Shown: positions 19,858 through 28,269 of the stretch, piece by piece
How the letters are laid out: every line of letters begins with the position of its first letter
Numbering within the stretch: position 1 is the stretch's first letter
Made by a program: the position numbers and the translations under genes
Assembly (NCBI RefSeq): GCF_003574425.1
Contig: NZ_QLIU01000009.1
Coordinates: 1 to 62,377 of the forward strand
DNA from: Cysteiniphilum halobium
GTDB lineage: Bacteria; Pseudomonadota; Gammaproteobacteria; Francisellales; Francisellaceae
Length of the DNA: 62,377 nucleotides
Direction of reading: 5' to 3'
The notes under the pieces: generated by a model
What the model saw: only the letters and a program-made list of their open reading frames with translations
What the model was told of the DNA's origin: nothing
The model's database searches: none

Positions 19858-20772
19858 ATTGGCAGTCTTTGAAAGATCAAACAGTGCTTGAATAAACTCA
19901 CGCATTACTTTGTTAATCGGCTTATCTAAATGATAGGCTAAATAGGCGGTAAATCCTTTCATTGTGACTTTTTGTAAATCATTGGCAGAGGCTCCTTTGG
20001 CTTTTAACGCGTCCACAATCCGAATTAGTCGGCCATCTTTAATTTCCTTTTGCAAAATAAAGTCAGGCAACCAGCCGATACCTAAATTGGCAACAATGGC
20101 TTTTTTAGCAACTTGTGCATTTGAGAAAATTGAAATATCTGTGTTTTTGGGTACAGATTTAATGGTTTGTTCATAAATTAGAGATTGCAGTTTGAGTGTG
20201 ATAAAGGTTTGTTTAAAGATATTATCAAGGCTAAGATTGTTCAGTAACTCAAAATTACTACTTGAGCAAACCAGAGAGTTTTCTAAGTTGCAGACCTTTT
20301 CGTTATAATACTTTTTATCCATAATGTCACGTGAGGCGATAATTAAATCGCCATCGTAACGTTCATAAAGTGTAGTGTAATCAAGTGTTGTAAAGTTAAT
20401 GTTGTAATTTAGTTTGGGGTGTGATTTTTTAACTTGTTTTAAAATTTGAATAATCCATTCATCATAAATAGGTGAGACAACTAGGTTCAACTTGTAGTCT
20501 TTATTTTCGTCTGATAAATGATATAACAGTTTTTTAAATGAGGTTTGAATTTCACGAGCATAGGGGAGAAAGTCCTCACCTTCGACGGTTAAGAGTGACT
20601 TGCGTCCATTAAAATAAAAAAGCTTCTTGCCAACATCCATTTCTAAGCTTTTGATTTGTTTAGTGACAGCAGGTTGTGTTAAGTGAAGTAAGTTAGCTGC
20701 TTCAGTTAAGTTTTCTGTTTCAACTACTTGTAAAAAAATTTGAATTTGTTTGTAGGTTAAGTTATAGGCCAT
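19831..20772 (-). CDS. LysR-family transcriptional regulator
   Basis: 313 residues. Helix-turn-helix in residues about 20-60 (NLTEAANLLHLTQPAVTKQIKSLE), then an effector-binding domain with two lobes. LysR proteins usually control a divergent neighbour, but the region upstream (20773-21076) has no divergent gene, only the structured element at 20882-20963. Nearby minus-strand terC is more than 300 bases away. The target and ligand are therefore unknown. Confidence 0.88.
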   Translation of the reverse strand: MAYNLTYKQIQIFLQVVETENLTEAANLLHLTQPAVTKQIKSLEMDVGKKLFYFNGRKSLLTVEGEDFLPYAREIQTSFKKLLYHLSDENKDYKLNLVVSPIYDEWIIQILKQVKKSHPKLNYNINFTTLDYTTLYERYDGDLIIASRDIMDKKYYNEKVCNLENSLVCSSSNFELLNNLSLDNIFKQTFITLKLQSLIYEQTIKSVPKNTDISIFSNAQVAKKAIVANLGIGWLPDFILQKEIKDGRLIRIVDALKAKGASANDLQKVTMKGFTAYLAYHLDKPINKVMREFIQALFDLSKTANLDSCKANI

Positions 20773-20881
20773 TTTATTGGTTCCTATTTGGATAAACTTA
20801 TGATGTAAATGTATTATAAGTAGCTTTTAAACTAATGTCATTGGTTGTTTATATGTGTAAATCATTTAAAGAAGTGTAAAG

Positions 20882-20963
20882 CGTAGGCGCAGCAAGTCAG
20901 AAAACATCCGTGTGAATCACGCTAGGGGGAGTGCGCTACTGCTTGTTTTTCCTGCCACCTACG
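20882..20963 (-). ncRNA. GC-rich structured element upstream of the LysR gene
   Basis: An 82-base imperfect hairpin, clearly richer in GC than its surroundings. CGTAGG (20882-20887) pairs with CCTACG (20958-20963); GCAG pairs with CTGC one step in; GAAAACA (20900-20906) pairs with TGTTTTTC (20944-20951). A small CGTG/CACG hairpin sits inside (20909-20921). On the minus strand, TTGCAT and TAGTAT are spaced 17 bases apart just upstream of the element, a promoter-like pair. This points to a minus-strand leader or small RNA about 110 bases ahead of the LysR start. I do not recognise a known riboswitch family. The rest of 20773-21076 holds no gene. Confidence 0.4.
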
Positions 20964-21076
20964 GTAGCTAATACTATAGTGTTTACATGCTTAATGCAAG
21001 TCGTTGATTTCTAATTAACCATTAGAGATCAGAGCATATTTTGCAAAGATATAAGATAAATCTATACGAGTTTGAC

Positions 21077-21766
21077 TTAAAGTCGCTTTTTAAGTGATGT
21101 TTGAAAAATAAAGATAATGACAGAAAATCCAAGTGCCACCAATAAATAAGACTTGTCGATCACAATATCAATGCCTGCAGCCATTAATATTAATCCTATA
21201 AAAATCAGTGAGGTTAATGCAATTAATTTAAGTTGTAATGAATGTGTTAATTTCATTAGAAATCGTGAAGCCAATAGCATAATGGCACATGAGGCAAGGA
21301 TGGATGCTGCAATCACATAAATACTGTCACTTAAGCCAATTGCAGTGATAACGCTATCGATTGAAAAAACGGCATCGATTAAAATAATCTGAGCAATTGC
21401 GCTCAATATATTTTTGGCAACCTGTGTTGAAATACTTTTAGGACGATACAGCAGATAAATTTCATGCAGTGCTTTACAGAGTAAAAATAACCCACCAATG
21501 ATTAAAATCATATCTTTAATGCTAATGCCATTACCAAAAATTGAAAAAAGCGGTATTGTCCATTGCATAATTAAACTAATGAACAGTAATGATATGATGC
21601 GCATTACTGCAGCCAATGATATAGCTGTTATTTGAGCTTTTCGTTGTTGATAAGCAGGAAGTTTAGCGGTTACAAGATAAATAAACAGCAAATTATCAAT
21701 GGCTAAAATCGTCTCTAGTGCGGTGATGGTTAAAAAGCTTGTAATAAGTTCCAGCGGAACGTCCAA
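21077..21766 (-). CDS. TerC-family integral membrane protein
   Basis: 229 residues with about seven membrane spans. The family marks are the acidic intramembrane motifs ALETILAIDNLLFI near the N-terminus and DAVFSIDSVITAIG in the middle, as in the manganese exporters/TerC proteins. The start appears to be TTG at 21766, because an AAGAGGAT ribosome-binding site sits nine bases upstream and no ATG lies near. No yybP-ykoY-like leader is visible upstream. Metal export is the known role of several family members; here it is inference. Confidence 0.85.
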   Translation of the reverse strand: MDVPLELITSFLTITALETILAIDNLLFIYLVTAKLPAYQQRKAQITAISLAAVMRIISLLFISLIMQWTIPLFSIFGNGISIKDMILIIGGLFLLCKALHEIYLLYRPKSISTQVAKNILSAIAQIILIDAVFSIDSVITAIGLSDSIYVIAASILASCAIMLLASRFLMKLTHSLQLKLIALTSLIFIGLILMAAGIDIVIDKSYLLVALGFSVIIFIFQTSLKKRL

Positions 21767-21937
21767 TCTAGGTATCCTCTTAAATCGATAATGACGTTAC
21801 AAATAATAAAGGCATACAGCAATAAATGTAAACTTGCTACGGCAATTATTTTTTAAGTTGTTTTAACTTGTTTTTAGCAGCGTGACTGTGGCAGACTTTG
21901 AATGAGAATACAAATTCAATATATTAGGAGAAATACA

Positions 21938-22381
21938 ATGGAATTATTTGCCGCAAATAAAGATAAAGTTTTCCATGCTTTAAATAAAATTCTTGAGCAT
22001 GAAATGGCAGGGGTAGTTCGTTACACACATTATTCATTAATGATAATTGGTCATGGTAGAATTCCAATTGTGAGCTGGATGCGTGCGCAAGCGCAAGAGA
22101 GTCTAACGCACGCAACACAAGCCGGTGAGATGATTACGCATTTTGGTGAGCACCCATCACTTAAAATTGCAACTTTGACTGAAACACATAAGCATAATAT
22201 TGATGAAATTTTAACTGAAAGCTTAGAGCATGAGCATGGAGCATTGAAACTATATCGTGAGCTTCTGGCATTAGCAGAAGAAGCAAACTCAATTATTTTA
22301 GAAGAATATGCACGTAATCTTATTGTTGAAGAAGAGACGCATATTGGTGAAGTTGAAAAGATGCTTAAAAAGCCATTTTAA
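21938..22381 (+). CDS. Ferritin-like diiron protein (bacterioferritin type)
   Basis: 148 residues, a four-helix bundle. Diiron ligands expected of the bacterioferritin group are visible: EHEMAGVVRYTHY in helix A, QESLTHATQAGE in helix B, ESLEHEHGALKLYRE in helix C and EEETHIGEVEKML in helix D. The typical Met52 haem-binding context is replaced, so haem binding is doubtful. ATG 21938 follows an AGGAGAA site. It is divergent from the TerC gene and separated by about 170 bases, a shared metal theme. Either iron storage or a Dps-like protective role is possible. Confidence 0.8.
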   Translation: MELFAANKDKVFHALNKILEHEMAGVVRYTHYSLMIIGHGRIPIVSWMRAQAQESLTHATQAGEMITHFGEHPSLKIATLTETHKHNIDEILTESLEHEHGALKLYRELLALAEEANSIILEEYARNLIVEEETHIGEVEKMLKKPF

Positions 22382-22469
22382 ACGATAGAAATCATACTAC
22401 TTTAATCTTAAAAACCAACAGACCCAAGGATAACTAAGATAAAGGATTGCTTATGCTATAGCTGTTGTG

Positions 22470-22502
22470 AAAATTCTATAAATATGGTTTGTGATGGGTA
22501 TA
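22470..22502 (-). repeat. TATACCC-family repeat, copy 4 (reverse)
   Basis: Read on the minus strand it begins TATACCCATCACAAACCAT at 22502 and fades into AT-rich sequence. The start is the same as in the other copies; only the first 25-35 bases are recognisable. It lies just upstream of the NagB-II gene. Confidence 0.5.
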
Positions 22503-22547
22503 TTTATATTGCTACAATAGTTTCACGCATTAAGTGTGGAACCGTTT

Positions 22548-23579
22548 ATGTCTGAAACTATTATGTATCAAGAGGCGTTATCAACGCCTTCTAAAGTTGC
22601 CGCGCAATTACAATACAACGCGAGTATTTGGCAAGAAATTTGTACTTATCTTAAGGCATATAAGCCAGCATTTGCAGCAACGGTTGCCCGTGGCAGCTCG
22701 GATCACGCAGCAACCTATGCCAAGTACTTATTAGAAAGCAAAGCGGGATTGATTACCGCATCTATTGCCCCGTCAATTTATACGATCTATCAAAGTCAAA
22801 CAGCGGTAACAAACAGCTTATTTTTAGGTATTTCACAATCAGGTAAAAGTCCTGATTTAGTTCAGTCATTCTTAAATGTAGCAAATCAAGCAACTACTAT
22901 TGCTTTGGTTAATGTCGAAGGTTCACCATTAGCAAATGCAGCACGATTTGTAGTTCCTCTCTTGGCAGGAGAAGAGAAGGCCGTTGCTGCAACCAAAAGC
23001 TATATTTGTGCTTTGACTGCACTAGCGCAATTTATTGCGATTTATACAGAAGATAAAGTATTGCAAGAAGCACTTAACGCATTACCTGAGTATTTGACGT
23101 TAGCGACGTGTCTTGATTGGCAGGTGTTGATTGATGCGTTAAAAGATGAACAAGATGCCTATGTTATTGGACGGGGCTATGGCTATTCAATTGCCCAAGA
23201 GGCAGCCTTGAAACTTAAAGAAACAGCATGCTTACATTCTGAACCATTTAGCTCAGCTGAAGTATTGCATGGTCCATTTGCTTTAATTAAAAAGGCATTT
23301 CCGACCTTGGTGTTTGCACAAAATGATGCATCAGCTAAGAGTACAATTGAGTTGGCACAAAAAATGCATCAAATGGGTGCTAATGTGATGTTTGCTATGC
23401 CTGGGTCACAGAATATAAATGTCACACATAATCTTAAAACAACGAAAAGTTTGCATCCATTACTAGATCCAATTCTATTGATTCAAAGCTTTTATATGAT
23501 GGCGGCAAAACTTGCTATAGCGCGTGGCTTAAATCCAGATCAGCCAGAGAATCTTAACAAAGTTACACAAACGGTGTAA
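22548..23579 (+). CDS. SIS-domain glucosamine-6-phosphate deaminase (NagB-II type)
   Basis: 343 residues with two SIS (sugar isomerase) domains, like the C-terminal half of GlmS but without the glutaminase domain. ARGSSDHAA, ISQSGKSPDL and EKAVAATKSY in the first domain and the YGYSIAQEAALKLKETA and SEVLHGP-type region in the second support it. NagB-II converts glucosamine-6-phosphate to fructose-6-phosphate and ammonia. The start at 22548 has a GGAA site seven bases upstream; a GTG at 22536 is less likely. nagA follows three bases after the stop, which fixes the pathway. Confidence 0.88.
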   Translation: MSETIMYQEALSTPSKVAAQLQYNASIWQEICTYLKAYKPAFAATVARGSSDHAATYAKYLLESKAGLITASIAPSIYTIYQSQTAVTNSLFLGISQSGKSPDLVQSFLNVANQATTIALVNVEGSPLANAARFVVPLLAGEEKAVAATKSYICALTALAQFIAIYTEDKVLQEALNALPEYLTLATCLDWQVLIDALKDEQDAYVIGRGYGYSIAQEAALKLKETACLHSEPFSSAEVLHGPFALIKKAFPTLVFAQNDASAKSTIELAQKMHQMGANVMFAMPGSQNINVTHNLKTTKSLHPLLDPILLIQSFYMMAAKLAIARGLNPDQPENLNKVTQTV

Positions 23580-23581
23580 TA

Positions 23582-24733
23582 ATGCAAAGCTATCGAATAA
23601 CTGATGCGCAAATTATCACCAAAGACGCTGTTTTAGCAGGTGAGATTGCTGTTGAATGCGGTAAAATTATGTCAATTGGGGATCCAAACCCAGACTTTTC
23701 ACATTTACCAAAGTTTGAATATCATGCTAGTGATCGTGTAATGCCTGGGTTTATTGATACACATATTCATGGTAGCTGTGGTTGTGATGTGATGGATGCT
23801 GAGATTGAATCCTTAAAAGTAATTACATCATCCTTATATCGCCAAGGTGTTACCTCGTTTTTAGCAACAACAATGACGCAGACGGAAGCAGCAATTAGTA
23901 AAGCGCTTAGCAATGTTGCTGACTTTAATAAGATACATGCTTATGGGCGACACTTTGCCAATATCTTAGGTGTGCACTTAGAGGGTCCTTTTATTTCACC
24001 GGATAAAATTGGCGCGCAAAACCCAAAGTTTTTGCAGGAGTCTTCGGTTGCTAAGCTTAAAAGTTGGCAAGATAAAGCCAATAATCTTATTAAAAAAATT
24101 ACGATTGCGCCGGAGATATTAGGTGCTAGTCATATTATTGATTGGTGTGTGCGTGAACAGGTTATCGCCTCTATTGGACATACTAATTGCACAGCCCAGC
24201 AAGCATTAGCAGCAATTGCTCAAGGTTGCGCTCAAGCAACACATCTATTTAATGCCATGAGTGGTATAGATCATCGTAAACCAGGAGCTGCAACTGCTCT
24301 TTTAATGTCGGAAGATATTGTGGCGGAGCTTATTGTTGATGGTATACATTTAGCGCCTGAAATCGTTGATATGGTTTATCGTATTAAAGGAGCTGACGGT
24401 ATTCTTTTAGTCACTGATGCAATGTCAGCACAAGCTCATGGCGAAGGTATATTTGATCTTGGTGGTCAAAAAGTCATTGTCAAAAATAATGAAGCACGTC
24501 TAGAAAATGGTGTATTAGCAGGTAGTGTGCTGACGATGAATAATGCATTAAAAAATATGTGCACATTTAGTGACTGCAGTTTATCTGAAATTATTAAGAT
24601 GACGAGCTATAATGCCGCGAAGAGTCTTAATATACATCGCAATAAAGGGGATATTAGAACAGGGGCGGATGCCGATTTAGTTGTTATTGATAAACATTTT
24701 CAGATCAAACAAGTGTTTAAAGCATTACAATGA
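23582..24733 (+). CDS. nagA: N-acetylglucosamine-6-phosphate deacetylase
   Basis: Removes acetate from GlcNAc-6-phosphate, giving glucosamine-6-phosphate for the upstream deaminase. 383 residues of the amidohydrolase barrel family: GFIDTHIHGSCG near the N-terminus, HLEGPFIS, IGHTNCTA, THLFNAMS and the catalytic Asp in LLVTDAMSA. Co-transcribed with the deaminase (gap of two bases). It overlaps the next flavoprotein gene by four bases (ATGA). Confidence 0.94.
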   Translation: MQSYRITDAQIITKDAVLAGEIAVECGKIMSIGDPNPDFSHLPKFEYHASDRVMPGFIDTHIHGSCGCDVMDAEIESLKVITSSLYRQGVTSFLATTMTQTEAAISKALSNVADFNKIHAYGRHFANILGVHLEGPFISPDKIGAQNPKFLQESSVAKLKSWQDKANNLIKKITIAPEILGASHIIDWCVREQVIASIGHTNCTAQQALAAIAQGCAQATHLFNAMSGIDHRKPGAATALLMSEDIVAELIVDGIHLAPEIVDMVYRIKGADGILLVTDAMSAQAHGEGIFDLGGQKVIVKNNEARLENGVLAGSVLTMNNALKNMCTFSDCSLSEIIKMTSYNAAKSLNIHRNKGDIRTGADADLVVIDKHFQIKQVFKALQ

Positions 24734-25926
24734 AAGTAGACGTTATTGTTATTGGTGCTGGTGCCTCAGGGCTTATGTGCGCCATTGAGGCCGGTAAAAG
24801 AGGGCGTAAAGTACTCGTTCTTGATCATGCCAATAAGGTAGGCAAAAAAATATTAATGTCAGGTGGTGGACGTTGTAATTTTACGAATTATTATGTTGAG
24901 CCGGCGCGTTTTCTATCGCAAAATCCACACTTTTGTAAGTCTGCATTAAAGCGTTATACGCAATGGGATTTTATTGCATTGGTTGACACTTATCAGCTTA
25001 ATTACCATGAGAAAACATTGGGGCAGCTTTTTTGTGATGGAAAGTCACATGAAATCGTTGATATTCTACTTAATGAATGCCGACAATATCAGGTTGAAAT
25101 TAAACTTAATACGGTGGTTAAACAAATTCTTCAATATGATCAAGATGCCTTAGCTACACATGGATTTTACATTAAAACAACAGCATGTGATTATCATGCT
25201 CAGTCTGTCGTTATTGCCACAGGTGGTCTTTCAATTCCAACGATGGGTGCCTCGGGTTTTGGCTATGAGATAGCGCGTCAGTTTGGTCTTGAAGTTTTAC
25301 CAACCTCAGCGGCATTAGTACCATTTGTTCTTGCTGCGCATGATAAATTAAAATATGCCGAGCTTGCAGGTGTTTCAGTGTTTGCTGAAGTCAGTTGTAA
25401 TGGGCAAATTTTTTGTGAGAATTTATTGTTTACACATCGTGGTTTAAGTGGGCCTGTGATGTTGCAAATTTCATCTTATTGGCAACTTGGAGAATATTTG
25501 CACATTAACTTATTGCCAGAAATAAATATATTAAGTGAAGTGCTTCAACAACATAAAAAAATGCAAGGAGTGTGTCAACTTAAAACATTGTTAGAAAATT
25601 ACTTACCAAAGAGATTACTAGCCATATTCATTGATAATTTACTATTGCATAAAAAGCTCGCCGATCTTTCTAATAATGAGATAGAGCATATCATGCAGTG
25701 TTTACAATCATGGCAGATTAAACCATGTAGTACCGAAGGGTATCGTACAGCTGAAGTCACAAAAGGTGGGGTAAGTTGTGATGAAATTTCTTCAAAAACA
25801 ATGGAATCTCACAAGGTTAAGGGACTTTATTTTATTGGTGAGGTTGTTGATATTGCTGGCTGGCTTGGTGGTTATAACTTTCAATGGGCATGGGCATCAG
25901 GTTGGGCTGCTGGCCAGTTTGTATAA
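24730..25926 (+). CDS. HI0933/YhiN-family FAD-dependent oxidoreductase
   Basis: 398 residues. The N-terminal dinucleotide-binding fold reads IVIGAGASGLMCAIEAGKRG, followed by SGGGRCNFTN, the signature of the HI0933 family, and a C-terminal GGYNFQWAWASG flavin-contact stretch. These flavoproteins have no firmly established reaction. Overlap with nagA suggests co-translation but not necessarily a role in amino-sugar use. Nothing is visibly broken. Confidence 0.88.
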   Translation: MKVDVIVIGAGASGLMCAIEAGKRGRKVLVLDHANKVGKKILMSGGGRCNFTNYYVEPARFLSQNPHFCKSALKRYTQWDFIALVDTYQLNYHEKTLGQLFCDGKSHEIVDILLNECRQYQVEIKLNTVVKQILQYDQDALATHGFYIKTTACDYHAQSVVIATGGLSIPTMGASGFGYEIARQFGLEVLPTSAALVPFVLAAHDKLKYAELAGVSVFAEVSCNGQIFCENLLFTHRGLSGPVMLQISSYWQLGEYLHINLLPEINILSEVLQQHKKMQGVCQLKTLLENYLPKRLLAIFIDNLLLHKKLADLSNNEIEHIMQCLQSWQIKPCSTEGYRTAEVTKGGVSCDEISSKTMESHKVKGLYFIGEVVDIAGWLGGYNFQWAWASGWAAGQFV

Positions 25927-26025
25927 AACTAAGTTATATATTTACAAGCTTTAAAAATGACGCTATAGTCTGTCGTCTTATGACGGCAAGTATTTAACAA
26001 AAATAATGCTTTATTTTTAAACATG

Positions 26026-26085
26026 TATACCCATCGCAAATCATTTTGTGGTGGTTGTGAAGTGTAAAATAATGTCAATAAAAGA
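26026..26085 (+). repeat. TATACCC-family repeat, copy 5
   Basis: Begins TATACCCATCGCAAATCAT and continues through TTTTGTGGTG; the 3' half is more diverged. Lies between the flavoprotein and permease genes, about 20 bases before the permease ribosome-binding site. Confidence 0.6.
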
Positions 26086-26106
26086 ACCAAAAGAGGGAAG
26101 AGGAAT

Positions 26107-27609
26107 ATGGGTGCAGAGTTCACACCAAAAAAATCAGGCGTGTCACTATTGAGTGCAACCTTATTGAGTGCAACTTGTATGGTTGGCTCAGGCTGGCTGT
26201 TTAGTGCGCAATTAACTGCGAAAATCGCGGGTAACTGGGCATTTGTTGCATGGATTTTAGCTGCTGTTTTAGTACTGTTAGTTGGCTTGTGTTTAGCAAA
26301 GGTTGTTGCCATTTACCCAGTGCGTGGTGCGACAACACGATCTAGTGCCTTATCACACAATGGTATCTTTGGTATGCCGTTTGCTTTTGCCAACTGGTTT
26401 GGCATTATGGTCGTTATTGCCACAGAGGCGCAGGCGACAACCCAGTATTTATCAGCAGCGATTGGCTCTGAAGCATTAATGCAGAATCATGCACTAACCT
26501 ATGGTGGTAAATTTTTAGCTTTAGGTATTTTATTTGTTTATCTGGTGGTGAATTTTTATGGTATTAAATTACTAACACGTGTGAATAATGTCGTAACCGT
26601 ACTTAAGGTTTTCACCCCACTATTTGCAATTATTGTTTTTCTTATTGCAGCATTTGATCACTCAGGATTGAGTAACAACTTTAATTTACCAACAAATAGT
26701 CATTATGGGTTTAGTAGTGCTGTAATGGCAATTATTGGTGCGGGCTTGATTTATTCATTTAATGGCTTTCAAATCAGTGTATCCTTTGCCAGTGAAATCA
26801 AAAACCCAAAACGCAATGTACCGTTGTCGATTATACTATCAATACTCATTATTTTGATTGTATATATGGGGTTGCAATATGCCTTTATGGCAGCTGTTCC
26901 GCATGATGTTTTAGTAAAAAATGGTGGTTGGCAGGGAATGAACTTCTCATCACCGCTATTGAATTTAGCAATGTTGCTAGGTTTGAACTTTTTGGCTATT
27001 TTATTATTAGCAGATAGTGTGGTGAGTCCATCTGGCACAGGATATACCTATCTTGGTGCATCATCGCGTATGCTTTATGCAATGTCAGCAGAAGGGCAAA
27101 TGCCACGTTGGATTGCTAAGCTTGATCCGGTATACAACTTCTCTAAGCGCTCGATGATGATCAACTGGGTATTAGCAGCAATTGTATTATTTAATGCCGA
27201 AAGCTGGGCAGCCTTAATGGTTGTCGTAACAGGTTATCATGTTGTCGGGTACATGGCAGCGCCGATTAGTATGGGTGCAATCTCCCCTAAAACACGCTGG
27301 TTAGGATTGATTGTTTTTGTTATTTTAGGGCTTATTATGTTGACCATCCCAAGTAATGATCTAATGATGGTGAATAGCTCATTAACGATTTTATTGATTA
27401 TTTATGCTTTTGTGCAGCACAAGGTGGGGGTGCAAAAGCTTTTATTATTTATTTTGCCATTTATTGCTTACTTGTGGTTGTTGTATATTGTGCCAAATAT
27501 TTGGTTTGTCGCAATTATATCGGTGATATTTTATATTTTAATCACTACTAAATCTTATGTTGGAATGTGTAGGGAGCATGGTGATATCAATCGTATAATT
27601 GAGGATTAA
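26107..27609 (+). CDS. APC-superfamily amino-acid permease
   Basis: 500 residues, about twelve membrane spans, inner membrane. The first span ATCMVGSGWLFSAQL carries the GSGW substrate-loop motif of the amino acid-polyamine-organocation family, and TM6-like GLIYSFNGFQISVSFASEIKNPKRNVP is typical of the aspartate/amino acid:proton symporter branch. A strong AGAGGAA site precedes the ATG. Substrate unknown. It follows the amino-sugar operon but has its own leader with a repeat, so it may be separately transcribed. Confidence 0.88.
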   Translation: MGAEFTPKKSGVSLLSATLLSATCMVGSGWLFSAQLTAKIAGNWAFVAWILAAVLVLLVGLCLAKVVAIYPVRGATTRSSALSHNGIFGMPFAFANWFGIMVVIATEAQATTQYLSAAIGSEALMQNHALTYGGKFLALGILFVYLVVNFYGIKLLTRVNNVVTVLKVFTPLFAIIVFLIAAFDHSGLSNNFNLPTNSHYGFSSAVMAIIGAGLIYSFNGFQISVSFASEIKNPKRNVPLSIILSILIILIVYMGLQYAFMAAVPHDVLVKNGGWQGMNFSSPLLNLAMLLGLNFLAILLLADSVVSPSGTGYTYLGASSRMLYAMSAEGQMPRWIAKLDPVYNFSKRSMMINWVLAAIVLFNAESWAALMVVVTGYHVVGYMAAPISMGAISPKTRWLGLIVFVILGLIMLTIPSNDLMMVNSSLTILLIIYAFVQHKVGVQKLLLFILPFIAYLWLLYIVPNIWFVAIISVIFYILITTKSYVGMCREHGDINRIIED

Positions 27610-27836
27610 TTACTCTTGCAAGCTTAGCTTTTTCTGATGTTAAAAAGGACTTTACCATATAATTTTAAGAGCCAAAAAGAGTAGCATTTTTTAAAAATGT
27701 CTCTGCGTTTTTTGTTAAACTTATTTTGTGTTTTTTTTCATATTTTTAGTATTCACTCTTAACCCTAACCTAGGGTGATAGTTTAAAGTGTTTTGTCATT
27801 GAGTGCTTATTGATAATAGACAAAGGATGTTTTTAT

Positions 27837-28022
27837 ATGTTAAGGATAAAGTTAAGACAATTACTAGTAGTTATTATATTTATTTTTTTGCAATGCGATG
27901 TAGTAGCTAACTTAAAAGCTGGTCTCAAGTTATGGAAAACTGCGATTTTTACTCCTGTTAAATATTATGATGATCAAGGGAATTTGAAAGGTAATTATAA
28001 TGGATACAGTAGTTCCCACTGA
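27837..28022 (+). CDS. Short secreted or membrane peptide of unknown function
   Basis: 61 residues from ATG 27837, which has an AAAGGATG site eight bases upstream. Basic start, then a hydrophobic stretch (LLVVIIFIFL) that looks like a signal peptide ending near residue 20, then a Lys/Tyr/Asn-rich tail. I recognise no family. The sequence that follows looks like a decayed gene, so this could be its intact first part or a small independent ORF. The stretch 27610-27836 upstream is AT-rich with no gene seen. Confidence 0.4.
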   Translation: MLRIKLRQLLVVIIFIFLQCDVVANLKAGLKLWKTAIFTPVKYYDDQGNLKGNYNGYSSSH

Positions 28023-28226
28023 AAAACTCTCTGAAAGCCTATGGTTGAGAGGTTTATTAGAAAAAAGATTACGAAAATAATTTTCTGGAAGCCTTGATTT
28101 ATCTAGCCTGGCGAGGTTAATGGAAATTGCTGAAAAAAGTATAATCGGATAGCTATTGCAGCAGTAAAAGTTACTGGAGGTGTTATCTTATTTATGTTGG
28201 CAGTAAATGCTTTATCCGCCTCATGA
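28000..28226 (+). pseudogene. Decayed small gene remnants
   Basis: A frame starting ATG 28000 reads 26 codons, hits TAA at 28078-28080, then continues open and protein-like for 23 codons (SLDLSSLARLMEIAEK) to TAG. One base on, another frame carries a hydrophobic helix (VTGGVILFMLAVNALSAS) up to TGA 28224-28226. Two stops and one frameshift would join these into a protein of about 75 residues with one membrane helix. I infer an inactivated small membrane-protein gene; family unknown. Confidence 0.35.
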
Positions 28227-28269
28227 GAATACGAAGTCAAAAGATGACTCAGATTATAGCTGATCTGCT

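Noticed and set aside
20881-20970. yybP-ykoY manganese riboswitch for the terC gene
   Set aside because: It lies downstream, not upstream, of terC, and the conserved internal loops are not found.
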